DNA of 64,000 nt from CATQHB01 sp965262595 (GTDB lineage Bacteria > Chloroflexota > Dehalococcoidia > Lucifugimonadales > UBA3495): contig OZ253548.1 in the NCBI GenBank assembly GCA_965262595.1, positions 2,108,001 through 2,172,000 on the forward strand. The letters are read 5' to 3'. Numbering within the stretch: the stretch's first letter is position 1; each line of letters starts with the position of its first letter. Shown piece by piece: positions 31,983 through 39,884 of the stretch. A program made the translations under genes and the position numbers. The notes beneath the pieces were generated by a model that saw nothing but the letters and a program-made list of their open reading frames with translations, was not told where the DNA came from and searched no databases.

Positions 31983-34166
31983 TCAGGTACGGGAGAAAAA
32001 CCGCATAACCTTGCCCAAACCCGAGCCTGGGTCAGTCTCCTCGGCGTCGTCGCTTTCACCGTCATTGCTGTCGGCTTCGGCGGTTGCGTCGGAGGATTCG
32101 GCTGCTTCAGCTACTGCGACAGTTTCGGCCGATCCGGCGGCCTCGGTAACCTCGGCGACCTCTGCAACCTCCAGGGACGCGCTGACCGTAGCATCCCCGG
32201 CATCACTCTCCAACGCCTCGGCAGACTCTTCGGACTCGGCGACCTCGGTAACCTCCAGGGACGCGCTGACCGTAGCATCCCCGGCATCACTTTCCAACGA
32301 CTCGGCAGACTCTTCGGACTCGGCGACCTCTGCAACCTCCAGGGACGCGCTGACCGCGTCGGCCGCGTCGGTCGGGTCGGCCGGGTCAACCGATACCTGC
32401 GCCGCCATTTCCGCCGGCACCGGCACATAACCGTAATCAGTCTGAGCCGGTTTCGCGGTGGCAACCACTGCTTCCGCGCCAATCGCATCGCCCGGGCCGT
32501 CGGACTCGGGGCCCCATTGGCTTTCTATTACCTGCTGTACCAGGGGATGGGCGCGGTTGAGGTTAAAGGTGCGGCGGCGGCGAGTCCGGCCCGTTTCCTC
32601 GTCCCGGTCGGAATGCCAACCCCGCTGGAAGACGTTGCCGACGCTGAGGCTGCGGACCAGCTTGGTAACGTAAGTTCGAGAAAATACCTGGCCGCCCCAA
32701 CGTTGGGCAATCTCGACGTGCTCGACTTCGAGGCCGCCCCGCAAGGCGTCGCAGACCTCTCCGACCAGGAAGTTGAAGGCCACATGGCTAACTCCCTCGC
32801 GATGTTCCAGAGTGTCGGCCATGGTTATCAGGTCTTTGACCCGGTGTCCGTCCAAACCGTCGCCCGGGCCTGCCGGTAGTTCCAGGTCGGCCAGGGCTTC
32901 TTCCAAAGCCCGCACCAACTCCGGGCTCAAGGGCGCGGGAAGTTCCGGGGCCGCATCGGCCTCGGCTTCAGCTCCGGCTTCAGTTTCAGCTTCAGCTTCC
33001 ACCTCGGTGGCGGCAACATCAACATCGGCATCGGCATCGGCGTCAAGCTCGGCTCCGGCGGCGGACTCGGCCGGTTCATCAACCTGTTCGTCAGCCCAGT
33101 TACTGCCATAACCATAAGCCGCGAGAGGGACTTGCTCATCAACCGTTTCCTGCTCGTCATCGGCGACCACCTCTTCTTCGGCGGCCACCGATTGTATCGT
33201 CCCGCCCCGCCCCGGGGCCTCATTGATCGCCTCCTGGGGAATCGGCTCATCGGCCATAATTACCCAGTCCACCAGACCAACGGTAACCAGCTTGATGTTC
33301 CCCTCCTGAGCGGTGCGGATCATCAGCTTCTTGAAGCCGGAAAAGCCCAATTTCTTTTCATCAAAGCCGTGGATGCGGCGCATTATTCGCTGTTTCAACG
33401 AGGTCAACAGGGGAATACGCCCGGCCTGCCGCTCGGTGCGGACGATGTCCTCAATTACCCGCATCACCTCTGACAATTGTTGCGGCAACTGCTGTGCCGA
33501 CTGTTGTGATGATTGTTGCGCTGATTGTAGTTGTGATGATTGTTGTAATGATTGTTGACGGCCGGCGCTGCTATTCAGTCGCGCCGAACCACGGGCGGTT
33601 TCCATCGAAGACGTTTCCTGGTGCGTATCCGGGTCAACGTCGGTGTCATACAGAATCAGCCCGTCCACCTGGTCGGCCAACCGGCGGGAAGTGCTCCAGG
33701 AAACCCCAATGATAATGGCCCGCTTGCCCATCGTCCGCAATGCGTTGACGACGTGGATAAAGTCGGAGTCGCCGGAAACCAAAACATAGATTCCGATATT
33801 GGGGTAGGAGTGGGCGCACTCGATACAGTCGGCGGTCATCTTGACGTCCACACTGTTCTTAACCCGAAAAGTGCGGGCGGTCAGGGAAGTGGGGCTGCCG
33901 GCGGGCAGACGAGTCGGTACGTAAACCGGCTCGATACCGGCGGCATAAAGAGCGGGGGGATCGTTAATGAATTGGCTGGCCCCTCTAAGTTCGGGAGACC
34001 GGGTAACCCAATCAGCGTAAGCCTTGGCTACCACCACCCGGCCATGGTTGGCAACTTCTTCCTTAAGGGCGGTGACGTTCGGAGTGCGGCTGCCCGCCGC
34101 CAAACTGATTTTGAAGTTTTCCCAGTCGATGAAGAGGGCTACATCATCTCCGGTATTGGGGGACAT
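31983..34166 (-). CDS. NYN-domain RNase-like protein with OST-HTH/LOTUS domain
   Basis: A 727-residue protein. Residues about 10-165 are an NYN (LabA/DUF88, PIN-like) domain: VALFIDWENFKISLA, then VKMTADCIEC and IYVLVSGDSDFIHVVNALR, supplying the acidic metal-binding residues of an RNase fold. A Gln-rich linker (200-230) leads to an OST-HTH/LOTUS domain (about 235-310, LSEVMRVIEDIVRTERQ...GFSGFKKLM), a known RNA-binding partner of NYN. A second winged-helix-like region lies near 460-560. The last ~150 residues are acidic repeats of about 28 residues (SLEVAEVAESEESAE type), encoded at 32140-32360 by an 84-base repeat. ATG at 34166 is chosen over a TTG; no strong ribosome site. Likely role: RNA decay or silencing. 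Confidence 0.85.
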   Translation of the reverse strand: MSPNTGDDVALFIDWENFKISLAAGSRTPNVTALKEEVANHGRVVVAKAYADWVTRSPELRGASQFINDPPALYAAGIEPVYVPTRLPAGSPTSLTARTFRVKNSVDVKMTADCIECAHSYPNIGIYVLVSGDSDFIHVVNALRTMGKRAIIIGVSWSTSRRLADQVDGLILYDTDVDPDTHQETSSMETARGSARLNSSAGRQQSLQQSSQLQSAQQSSQQSAQQLPQQLSEVMRVIEDIVRTERQAGRIPLLTSLKQRIMRRIHGFDEKKLGFSGFKKLMIRTAQEGNIKLVTVGLVDWVIMADEPIPQEAINEAPGRGGTIQSVAAEEEVVADDEQETVDEQVPLAAYGYGSNWADEQVDEPAESAAGAELDADADADVDVAATEVEAEAETEAGAEAEADAAPELPAPLSPELVRALEEALADLELPAGPGDGLDGHRVKDLITMADTLEHREGVSHVAFNFLVGEVCDALRGGLEVEHVEIAQRWGGQVFSRTYVTKLVRSLSVGNVFQRGWHSDRDEETGRTRRRRTFNLNRAHPLVQQVIESQWGPESDGPGDAIGAEAVVATAKPAQTDYGYVPVPAEMAAQVSVDPADPTDAADAVSASLEVAEVAESEESAESLESDAGDATVSASLEVTEVAESEESAEALESDAGDATVSASLEVAEVAEVTEAAGSAETVAVAEAAESSDATAEADSNDGESDDAEETDPGSGLGKVMRFFSRT

Positions 34167-34375
34167 ATTTGCGACTACAATAAGCTCCAATCTCCTGCTG
34201 GCGCCTCAAGGCTGCCAATAACACAGTTTAGTCCTCTACCCGAATAGAGTCAATAATCCAGGTATTCAGCATCCGGGCACGTCCGGGCACGTCCGGGCAA
34301 CTGCCAAACGCCGGGGCAAATATTGTAGCTGCCTTGGGCTATTCCAGGATTGCGCCCCTTGGCTGACACCTCCAG

Positions 34376-34452
34376 GGAACCCCTGAATACGTCCGTGACC
34401 GGGGTGTTTATCCCTACCCGTCGTTCCTGCCTTCGCAGGAACGACGGGGTGT
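34376..34452. mobile_element. IS5-like MITE, truncated copy (left half)
   Basis: Begins GGAACCCCTGAATACGTCCG and continues to the inner hairpin CGTCGTTCCTGC / GCAGGAACGACG, but has no right terminus. CCAG lies immediately on its left. The rest of the 34167-34573 interval shows no gene, only a short CGTCCGGGCA repeat near 34277. Confidence 0.75.
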
Positions 34453-34573
34453 AAACTTTCATTCTAATGCGATCGTCCTGCCCGGCTCACGCCTCGGCAT
34501 TGTAGTTACCCGGCCCCTATGCTATGATGTTCGGGTTCCCGTTTCATATCTCTATACGCCTGGTTAGTTTGAT

Positions 34574-35125
34574 TTGCTTCCCCCCCTCTCCACCGTCTAT
34601 CCGCTCCTCCGCCTTCCGGCAATTGTTTCTTTAGTCCTGCTGGCTTTTGTAGTCCTGGGCAGCGCCCCGGTTTCGGCCAACGGGCGCGCCACCCTGGTAT
34701 CCACTCAGGAGCAGGGGCCTTACCGATTAGAGGTTAGTATTCTACCCGGCCAGGCGGTAGTCAATAACACTCATCTAAGCATCCGCATTGTGTCCCTGGG
34801 CAGCGAAGAGGCCCTGACCGATGCGGTGGTAAGGGTTTCGGCCACCGGGCCGGCCGAGGCTGCCGACTTCGGGTCGCTGTTGGCGGTCAACAATATATCC
34901 CCCCAGTTTTTTGAGACCGCCCTGCCCTTTGATCTGCCGGGAGATTGGCAGGTCAGCATCAGCGTGGACTCGGATTTGGGTCAGGAAACGATCCAGGTGC
35001 CAATGAACGTGCGGGCCGGGGGCCGGATTAACCTGATTCTGGTGGCGGCCATTGCGGTGGCCGTAGTGGCGGTCGCCATCTGGATCTATGACCGGATAAA
35101 GAGCCGGCTCCGCAAGTCTTCCTGA
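34574..35125 (+). CDS. Exported, membrane-anchored YtkA/FixH-like protein
   Basis: A 183-residue protein with an N-terminal signal peptide (LRLPAIVSLVLLAFVVLGSAPVSA), a beta-sandwich middle (GPYRLEVSILPGQAVVNNTHL ... DLPGDWQVSISVDSDLGQE) and a C-terminal transmembrane helix (INLILVAAIAVAVVAVAIWI) with a basic tail. The middle resembles YtkA/FixH-like domains found with copper-handling and cytochrome oxidase assembly genes. The start is a TTG with no clear ribosome site. Two further exported proteins follow on the same strand, suggesting an envelope metal-handling cluster. Confidence 0.65.
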   Translation: MLPPLSTVYPLLRLPAIVSLVLLAFVVLGSAPVSANGRATLVSTQEQGPYRLEVSILPGQAVVNNTHLSIRIVSLGSEEALTDAVVRVSATGPAEAADFGSLLAVNNISPQFFETALPFDLPGDWQVSISVDSDLGQETIQVPMNVRAGGRINLILVAAIAVAVVAVAIWIYDRIKSRLRKSS

Positions 35126-35168
35126 CCCGGGGTTTTATTCGTGGCGGGCCGCTCTTTTCTCCGTCGCG

Positions 35169-35708
35169 GTGAGCCGGTCGAAACGTAAGATTTCGCCGGA
35201 AATAGCCGGAGTAATAGTAAGCGCAACAATGGCACAATTGCTTCGTCCTGCCCTAATAGTGGCATTGTACGCCCTGCTGCTGCCCGTATTTGGTACGCTG
35301 CTGGACCACCATTTTGTGGAGTGGCAGCACAACCACGCCCACATATATTTTGACGCCGGGCCGAACGGCTCGAGCGGATTTGACGGGTTTAGCGGCTACC
35401 GGCCGGGACACTCCCACGTTTATGAGACCGCCCGCAGCCACAACCATAATTTCGCTCCCGGCAAGTCGGTTTCAGCCACACCGGGCGGCAATTCCGGCTC
35501 CGACCTGCCCGGTAACCGGGGCGTGGTCTATATCACGTCCTATGACGGAGCGGGCGCCTACATGGTCTATCTGTCGGCCCCGCCGACCAAAGAGTCCATG
35601 AGTCTCCCCGACTTCGGAGACGGCCCCTTCCTGTTGGGGTACATTCCCCGGTATGTTCCTCCCCCCTACGCCTTTTCCGCCCTGCCCTGGAAGCCTCCCC
35701 GGGTATAG
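35169..35708 (+). CDS. Unknown membrane-anchored His-rich protein
   Basis: A 179-residue protein with a hydrophobic N-terminal helix (ALIVALYALLLPVFGTLL) followed by a histidine-rich segment: DHHFVEWQHNHAHIYFD, then PGHSHVYETARSHNHNF. These suggest metal binding outside the membrane. The C-terminal part is Gly/Pro rich (YIPRYVPPPYAFS). Start is either the GTG at 35169 or the ATG at 35229; neither has a strong ribosome site. I do not recognise the family. It lies between a YtkA-like and a cupredoxin-like protein, so copper binding is a reasonable guess. Confidence 0.6.
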   Translation: MSRSKRKISPEIAGVIVSATMAQLLRPALIVALYALLLPVFGTLLDHHFVEWQHNHAHIYFDAGPNGSSGFDGFSGYRPGHSHVYETARSHNHNFAPGKSVSATPGGNSGSDLPGNRGVVYITSYDGAGAYMVYLSAPPTKESMSLPDFGDGPFLLGYIPRYVPPPYAFSALPWKPPRV

Positions 35709-35743
35709 CTCCGGTTATACTGTCCGTCCTCGGTTAAACCCGA

Positions 35744-35812
35744 TTGCACTCGATTGGACCCGATTGCACTCGATTGGACCCGATTGGACTCGATTGGACC
35801 CGATTCAGCCCG
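35744..35812. repeat. 10/20-bp tandem repeat
   Basis: Three to four copies of a 20-base unit built from alternating GATTGCACTC and GATTGGACCC, in the gap between the His-rich gene and the lipoprotein gene. Confidence 0.85.
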
Positions 35813-35959
35813 GTCAGACTACCCTTCCGTGTTGGCCTCGCCGACCGGGGGATGGTCGGTTCGGAGTTGTTTTCCGCCAACTTCTCTTTTCACCTTCGGG
35901 AAAGGCCGTGGAAAGCCGGGCCAGGCCGGGCATACTCGGTATATTCATCAGGAGGAATA

Positions 35960-36532
35960 ATGAACTCTATTGTCAAAAACAAATGGCCTTTATCCCTGTC
36001 TCTCCTGCTTACCCTGCTGGCGCTGTTGCTGTTACTGTTGGCCGCCTGCGGCCCCAGCGCCGGGCCGCAGGAGCTTACCCTGACCGCAAAGTTTGAGGCT
36101 GGCAAGCTCACCCCGGAAACGTTGCAGGCAAAACAGGGCGATATGGTCACGCTTCAGATAGAAACCGACCGGCCCGGCTCCTTCCATCTCCACGGTTATG
36201 ACCTGGAAGAAGCGGGAGGGGTTGGGACGGTAACCGACTTTCAATTTGTGGCCGACGCCACCGGCCGGTACCGCATCGCCTTTCACGGCGGCGGCGGCCC
36301 CGACAACAGCGGCGACACTGAATCAATGGAAACAGGGGAAGCAGGGGAAACAGGGGAAGCAATGGGAACGATGGAAACGATGGACACCTCCGCCGAACAT
36401 GAAGCAGCAACGAATACGGGCCACGACCACGATGAACCGAGCAGCAACGATGGAAACGACACCGGCAAGGAGTCGGCGGTAGGGGAGCCGGTGGAGTTGG
36501 AAATCGGATTTCTGGAGGTGCTGCCCCGGTAG
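35960..36532 (+). CDS. Cupredoxin-like lipoprotein with Met/His-rich tail
   Basis: A 190-residue lipoprotein: signal helix then lipobox LLAAC with Cys30. Residues 38-115 have a cupredoxin-like beta pattern (KFEAGKLTPETLQAKQGDMVTLQIETD, GSFHLHGYDLEEAG, ATGRYRIAFHG), with the HLHGYD loop offering ligands. The C-terminal third is low complexity, rich in Glu, Met, Thr and His (MGTMETMDTSAEHEA, TGHDHDEPS), partly encoded by short repeats at 36330-36400. AGGAGG lies five bases before the ATG. It is the third gene of the exported cluster. Copper or other soft-metal binding is inferred. Confidence 0.75.
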   Translation: MNSIVKNKWPLSLSLLLTLLALLLLLLAACGPSAGPQELTLTAKFEAGKLTPETLQAKQGDMVTLQIETDRPGSFHLHGYDLEEAGGVGTVTDFQFVADATGRYRIAFHGGGGPDNSGDTESMETGEAGETGEAMGTMETMDTSAEHEAATNTGHDHDEPSSNDGNDTGKESAVGEPVELEIGFLEVLPR

Positions 36533-36679
36533 GGGCGGCTTAAGGGGCGGCGGTGCATTCACCCCGGATACGCCGTCCGGGGGCAGGCGTAGAGCAAGCG
36601 AGTCTGTAACCGTTCGCCGGTGCTGCGTGCAGCTAGTTTCACCAATCCATTGGCAGCGTTTCGGCCCGATACCCGCCAG

Positions 36680-36852
36680 GGATACTCGGAATAAGTCATT
36701 AAACGCCAGCGCCTTCACTCCGTCGTTCCTGCGAAATCAGGAACCTGAAACGCGGTGGACCGAGGTTCCTGCCTGCGCAGTAACCTCGGGTATTCTTGCC
36801 GGAAAGACGGGTAGGGTTCAATATCCAGGTCACGAACTTATTGAGAGGTTCC
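36680..36852. mobile_element. IS5-like MITE, full copy 4 (inverted)
   Basis: A 173-base element in the opposite orientation to copy 3: it begins GGATACTCGGAATAAGTC and ends CTTATTGAGAGGTTCC. Left flank CCAG, right flank CTAG, the latter shared with the 121-base repeat that starts at 36853. The inner CCGTCGTTCCTGC and CCGAGGTTCC blocks match copies 1 and 3. Confidence 0.87.
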
Positions 36853-36973
36853 CTAGTGGTGCGAAATCTTTGTAATGATGGGTAATTTGGTTGGTGGGAT
36901 TACGTGGACAAGCATCAGACTGAGAACCCGGCTGGAAAAGCAATCCATCATTTCAAAGTAGTTGGACTACTAG
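36853..36973 (+). repeat. 121-bp inverted repeat, left arm
   Basis: This 121-base block is bounded by CTAG at both ends and matches the reverse complement of 39570-39690 at all but four positions by eye. Its own ends are weakly inverted (TAGTGCGAAA versus TAGTCCAACT just inside the CTAGs), so each arm may itself be a small MITE. Confidence 0.95.
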
Positions 36974-37037
36974 GCATGTGGTCCCAATCTATAAATTGGC
37001 CAGAACCTTTACGCGGGACATCAATATCAGATCAACA

Positions 37038-39446
37038 TCAAATCCCTAAGATAGCGAAAAACGCAGGATGCATATGCACCAGCGGATTCGGGGAGCACGA
37101 AGCCCATGTCTCATCAAAAGAATGTCCGTTACGGAACGAGCCACTGTTACTCCCAGGCCATGACAAGCCGACCAATCCAATGTCGTATAACGCTGCAGCG
37201 AACCATCTCGACGTTCGCGGCGTGGGACCAACCCAACTTCCCAGAACTTCTTCTTGGTCTTCTATGGTCATCTCCGCTAGGGTTACGAACTCGTCCCATG
37301 CCATCGTCGGACCGATCCGTGAAAAGACGCTTAAGATAACCCCCAACTTGGGGTATGAAGCCGTAAATTCTGCTTCCAATGCCCTTATAAAGTTAGTTGA
37401 GTTGGACTTCTCCCCATCTATAATGTCTTGAGCTGTAACCCAGCTGTGCCCATTCTTTTTTGCTTGGTCTATCGCCGCTTGGCACAGGCTCAGCACGTCG
37501 CGTGGTCGCGGTAATGCGCGCGACAATATGTAGTCAGGGGCCGCAGTGCTGTTTACCTCTTCCGGGAATACAGCTGACCAAATCGCTTCGTCTGTCGCTC
37601 CTGGTGTGGCACTGTCTTTCGCTAGTCGCTCGGCTACGACGTGCTTCAAATTAGTGCTTGTCCATTCCATGCGCAGGTAGCTGCGTTTCGGAAGGTCGTC
37701 ATCGTGCTGTGCCATCGCATCAAAAATATCTTGTCTTAGGAAAATTACGACCTTTAGGCTACCTTCGAAGAAGCGTTGTAATCGGTCCGCTTCGTCGATC
37801 AGTCCAATCAATACGTCTATCGACTGTTGGTTGCCGGGTTTCCAATGCTTATCAAGGTCATCTGCGACCAGGAAAAAAGTGATCCCCTCCTTTTTGGACA
37901 ATGACAGCAACCGGCGTGATATGTGGTAATCCATCAGCTCGTTAATAGCTGATTGCGTTACATCATGGGTTGTTCGCAGCAGGTTGTCTACTGACGGCTC
38001 TAACTGCGCCATTAGTGCTTGGGTAACTCGGGACCCAAAGTCGAGTTCTAGGGCTGAACGATTGGATTCGTAGTAATGGTGGATCGCATACGAATCGGGG
38101 TCGCCTTCCGACAGCAATACTCTGTCTGTCCGTTCAACTAGCGATTTGACCATCTCAGTCGTCAGTACGTAATTCCAAGTTGGTCCGTACAGGTGCGTTG
38201 GCGTCGCTTGTAGGTTGCTCTCTAGATATTCGGTGATGCGTTGCAGTTCGTAGTCGCTGGGCGCGATATCAACCGGCACGATGTCGAAACGATCCCGTAA
38301 GTCTTCTCTTATGGCTTTGAAGTTGGCACTTTTGCCTGTTCCTCGGCGTCCTACGTACATCGTTCTACGCCCTTGGACGGCGTCTTCGTATTCAGGCGTG
38401 GGGACGAAGTAGCCTAATAGACTGGCGTCTTGGAGGGCATCTGGATGCCCCAGGTATACTTGCCGTAGCTGGGCGATGTGCTCACTTTCTCTCGCTCTTG
38501 TTCGGGCATCTGATCGCTGGCGCATAGCGGCTCGGGTTTGTTCTTCGAGCCAACGCTTAACATTCCGAACCGCTTGCGTTTCTGTAGCGAATAGCTGCGA
38601 TACGGTTCCGAGATCTAAGATTGATGCCCTGGGCTGCGCTTGGAGTACCAGAACTTCTTTGCCCAACCCGATCGCAAACCCGATTAACATGGCCACGTTC
38701 GCGTTGTGCTCTTCGTAGCCTTGTATATCGGTACCTAGCAGGCTACCAACGATCAATGAAGCTCGTTGAATCGCCCGCGCTTGGGGGTAGAACTCGTCGT
38801 ACGATGAGTCGCTCGGATCTGTCCCACTAACGTCGAAATAGCCTTCCTTTAGTGTTCTCTCAACCGAACTGATCCAATCTCGCGCAATTTTTGGCTTGAG
38901 GTGGTGGATCGTCGCCGATTCTTCTTCTGAATCGAAAATACCCATTTTTTCCAACGAGGACAAACGCCGGTCCGGGTCTTCAGGCAGTTCATCTCTGTTC
39001 GCTTGAGTTTCCACTACATATGGGACTATGCTTTCCCTTGTGTCATAGAGGCAGTTGTCGAAAACTGTGAGGAGAGTCCTCGTCCACTCGGGCCGACGTT
39101 TGTCCTTCAGGAGAATTGTTGGTCTGCCCACAGCTAATGCGTAGCCCACTTCGAGCAAGACATTCGCGTTGGGCTCGGTCACTTCGGCGAAGAGGTAGTC
39201 ATGGCCGTAAATCCCATCGCAAATTTTTGAGAAGAGGACGTCGTTACTGACGACATCCTCCCACCGAGTGCCGTGGATGTCTTGGTATTTCAGATCTGCC
39301 GCTAAAAGTCGCGAAAAATCCTCCCAATACTCTCCCGACGGGTAGGCAAAGAAGTATGAGTTGGTACCTTGATAAGGTACCAACCTCTCGCAAAACTTTC
39401 CTTCAATAGCACAGAACTTGTTGATTAAAGCAAGCGGCATCGCCAT
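37038..39446 (-). CDS. Nucleoside-deoxyribosyltransferase-like / Sll1717-type P-loop ATPase fusion (candidate defence protein)
   Basis: An 802-residue protein. Residues about 25-120 form a nucleoside 2-deoxyribosyltransferase-like (TIR-related Rossmann) domain with the motif EPNANVLLEVGYALAVGRP at 91-109. A second copy (about 215-272) has EEHNANVAMLIGFAIGLGK, where the key Glu is replaced by Ile, so it is probably inactive. From residue 350 on is a P-loop ATPase of the Sll1717 type, with Walker A GRRGTGKS (366-373) and Walker B FFLVADDLD (524-532). AGAGGG seven bases before the ATG sets the start. It lies alone between two 121-base inverted repeats. The layout, an NAD/nucleotide-hydrolase-like effector plus a STAND-like switch, suggests abortive anti-phage defence; that role is inference. 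Confidence 0.82.
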   Translation of the reverse strand: MAMPLALINKFCAIEGKFCERLVPYQGTNSYFFAYPSGEYWEDFSRLLAADLKYQDIHGTRWEDVVSNDVLFSKICDGIYGHDYLFAEVTEPNANVLLEVGYALAVGRPTILLKDKRRPEWTRTLLTVFDNCLYDTRESIVPYVVETQANRDELPEDPDRRLSSLEKMGIFDSEEESATIHHLKPKIARDWISSVERTLKEGYFDVSGTDPSDSSYDEFYPQARAIQRASLIVGSLLGTDIQGYEEHNANVAMLIGFAIGLGKEVLVLQAQPRASILDLGTVSQLFATETQAVRNVKRWLEEQTRAAMRQRSDARTRARESEHIAQLRQVYLGHPDALQDASLLGYFVPTPEYEDAVQGRRTMYVGRRGTGKSANFKAIREDLRDRFDIVPVDIAPSDYELQRITEYLESNLQATPTHLYGPTWNYVLTTEMVKSLVERTDRVLLSEGDPDSYAIHHYYESNRSALELDFGSRVTQALMAQLEPSVDNLLRTTHDVTQSAINELMDYHISRRLLSLSKKEGITFFLVADDLDKHWKPGNQQSIDVLIGLIDEADRLQRFFEGSLKVVIFLRQDIFDAMAQHDDDLPKRSYLRMEWTSTNLKHVVAERLAKDSATPGATDEAIWSAVFPEEVNSTAAPDYILSRALPRPRDVLSLCQAAIDQAKKNGHSWVTAQDIIDGEKSNSTNFIRALEAEFTASYPKLGVILSVFSRIGPTMAWDEFVTLAEMTIEDQEEVLGSWVGPTPRTSRWFAAALYDIGLVGLSWPGSNSGSFRNGHSFDETWASCSPNPLVHMHPAFFAILGI

Positions 39447-39569
39447 CTGGTCCCTCTTTCTCGCCTTGAACTCAAGGGACGTTCGGCCTTGGATTTGCAC
39501 GGCCCTTGCTCAAGTTGGTTTAAGCGATTGGTGTCTCGACAGTATATGAGCCGACCCAACTGGTCGCAA

Positions 39570-39690
39570 CTAGTAGTCCAACTACTTTGAAATGATGAAT
39601 TGCTTTTCCAGCCGGGTTCTCAGTCGGATGCTTGTCCACGTAATCCCACCAACCAAATTACCCATCATTACAAAGTTTTCGCACTACTAG
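39570..39690 (-). repeat. 121-bp inverted repeat, right arm
   Basis: Reverse complement of 36853-36973 with four mismatches in 121 positions. Both ends are CTAG, and the right CTAG (39687-39690) is also the left flank of the next element. Between the arms lie 2,596 bases holding one gene. Confidence 0.95.
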
Positions 39691-39884
39691 GGCCTGTTGA
39701 CACAAATCGTAGCTATTCCCAATGCAATGTCACCCTGAGCGGAGCGAAGGGTCTAAAATCCTTGCTATAAGAAACATTCCGGACCCTGACCATTTTAGAT
39801 TCTTCACTCCGTTCAGAATGACAGTTTTGGCCGTTCAGAATGACATAGTAAGGGAACCGGCAGCAAGTTTTGTGTGAACACGCC
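39691..39884. mobile_element. MITE-like element with CTAG target duplication at the purL stop
   Basis: A 194-base non-coding element with terminal inverted repeats: it begins GGCCTGTTGACACAAA and ends TTTGTGTGAACACGCC. It is flanked by CTAG on both sides (39687-39690 and 39885-39888). The interior contains CCCTGAGCGGAGCGAAGGG and repeated TTCAGAATGACA segments. It differs in sequence from the IS5-like MITE family. The right CTAG contains the purL stop codon on the minus strand. Confidence 0.85.

Noticed and set aside
39447..39500. Longer start (GTG) for the ATPase fusion gene
   Set aside because: The ATG at 39446 has AGAGGG at correct spacing, while the upstream extension is basic and has no ribosome site.
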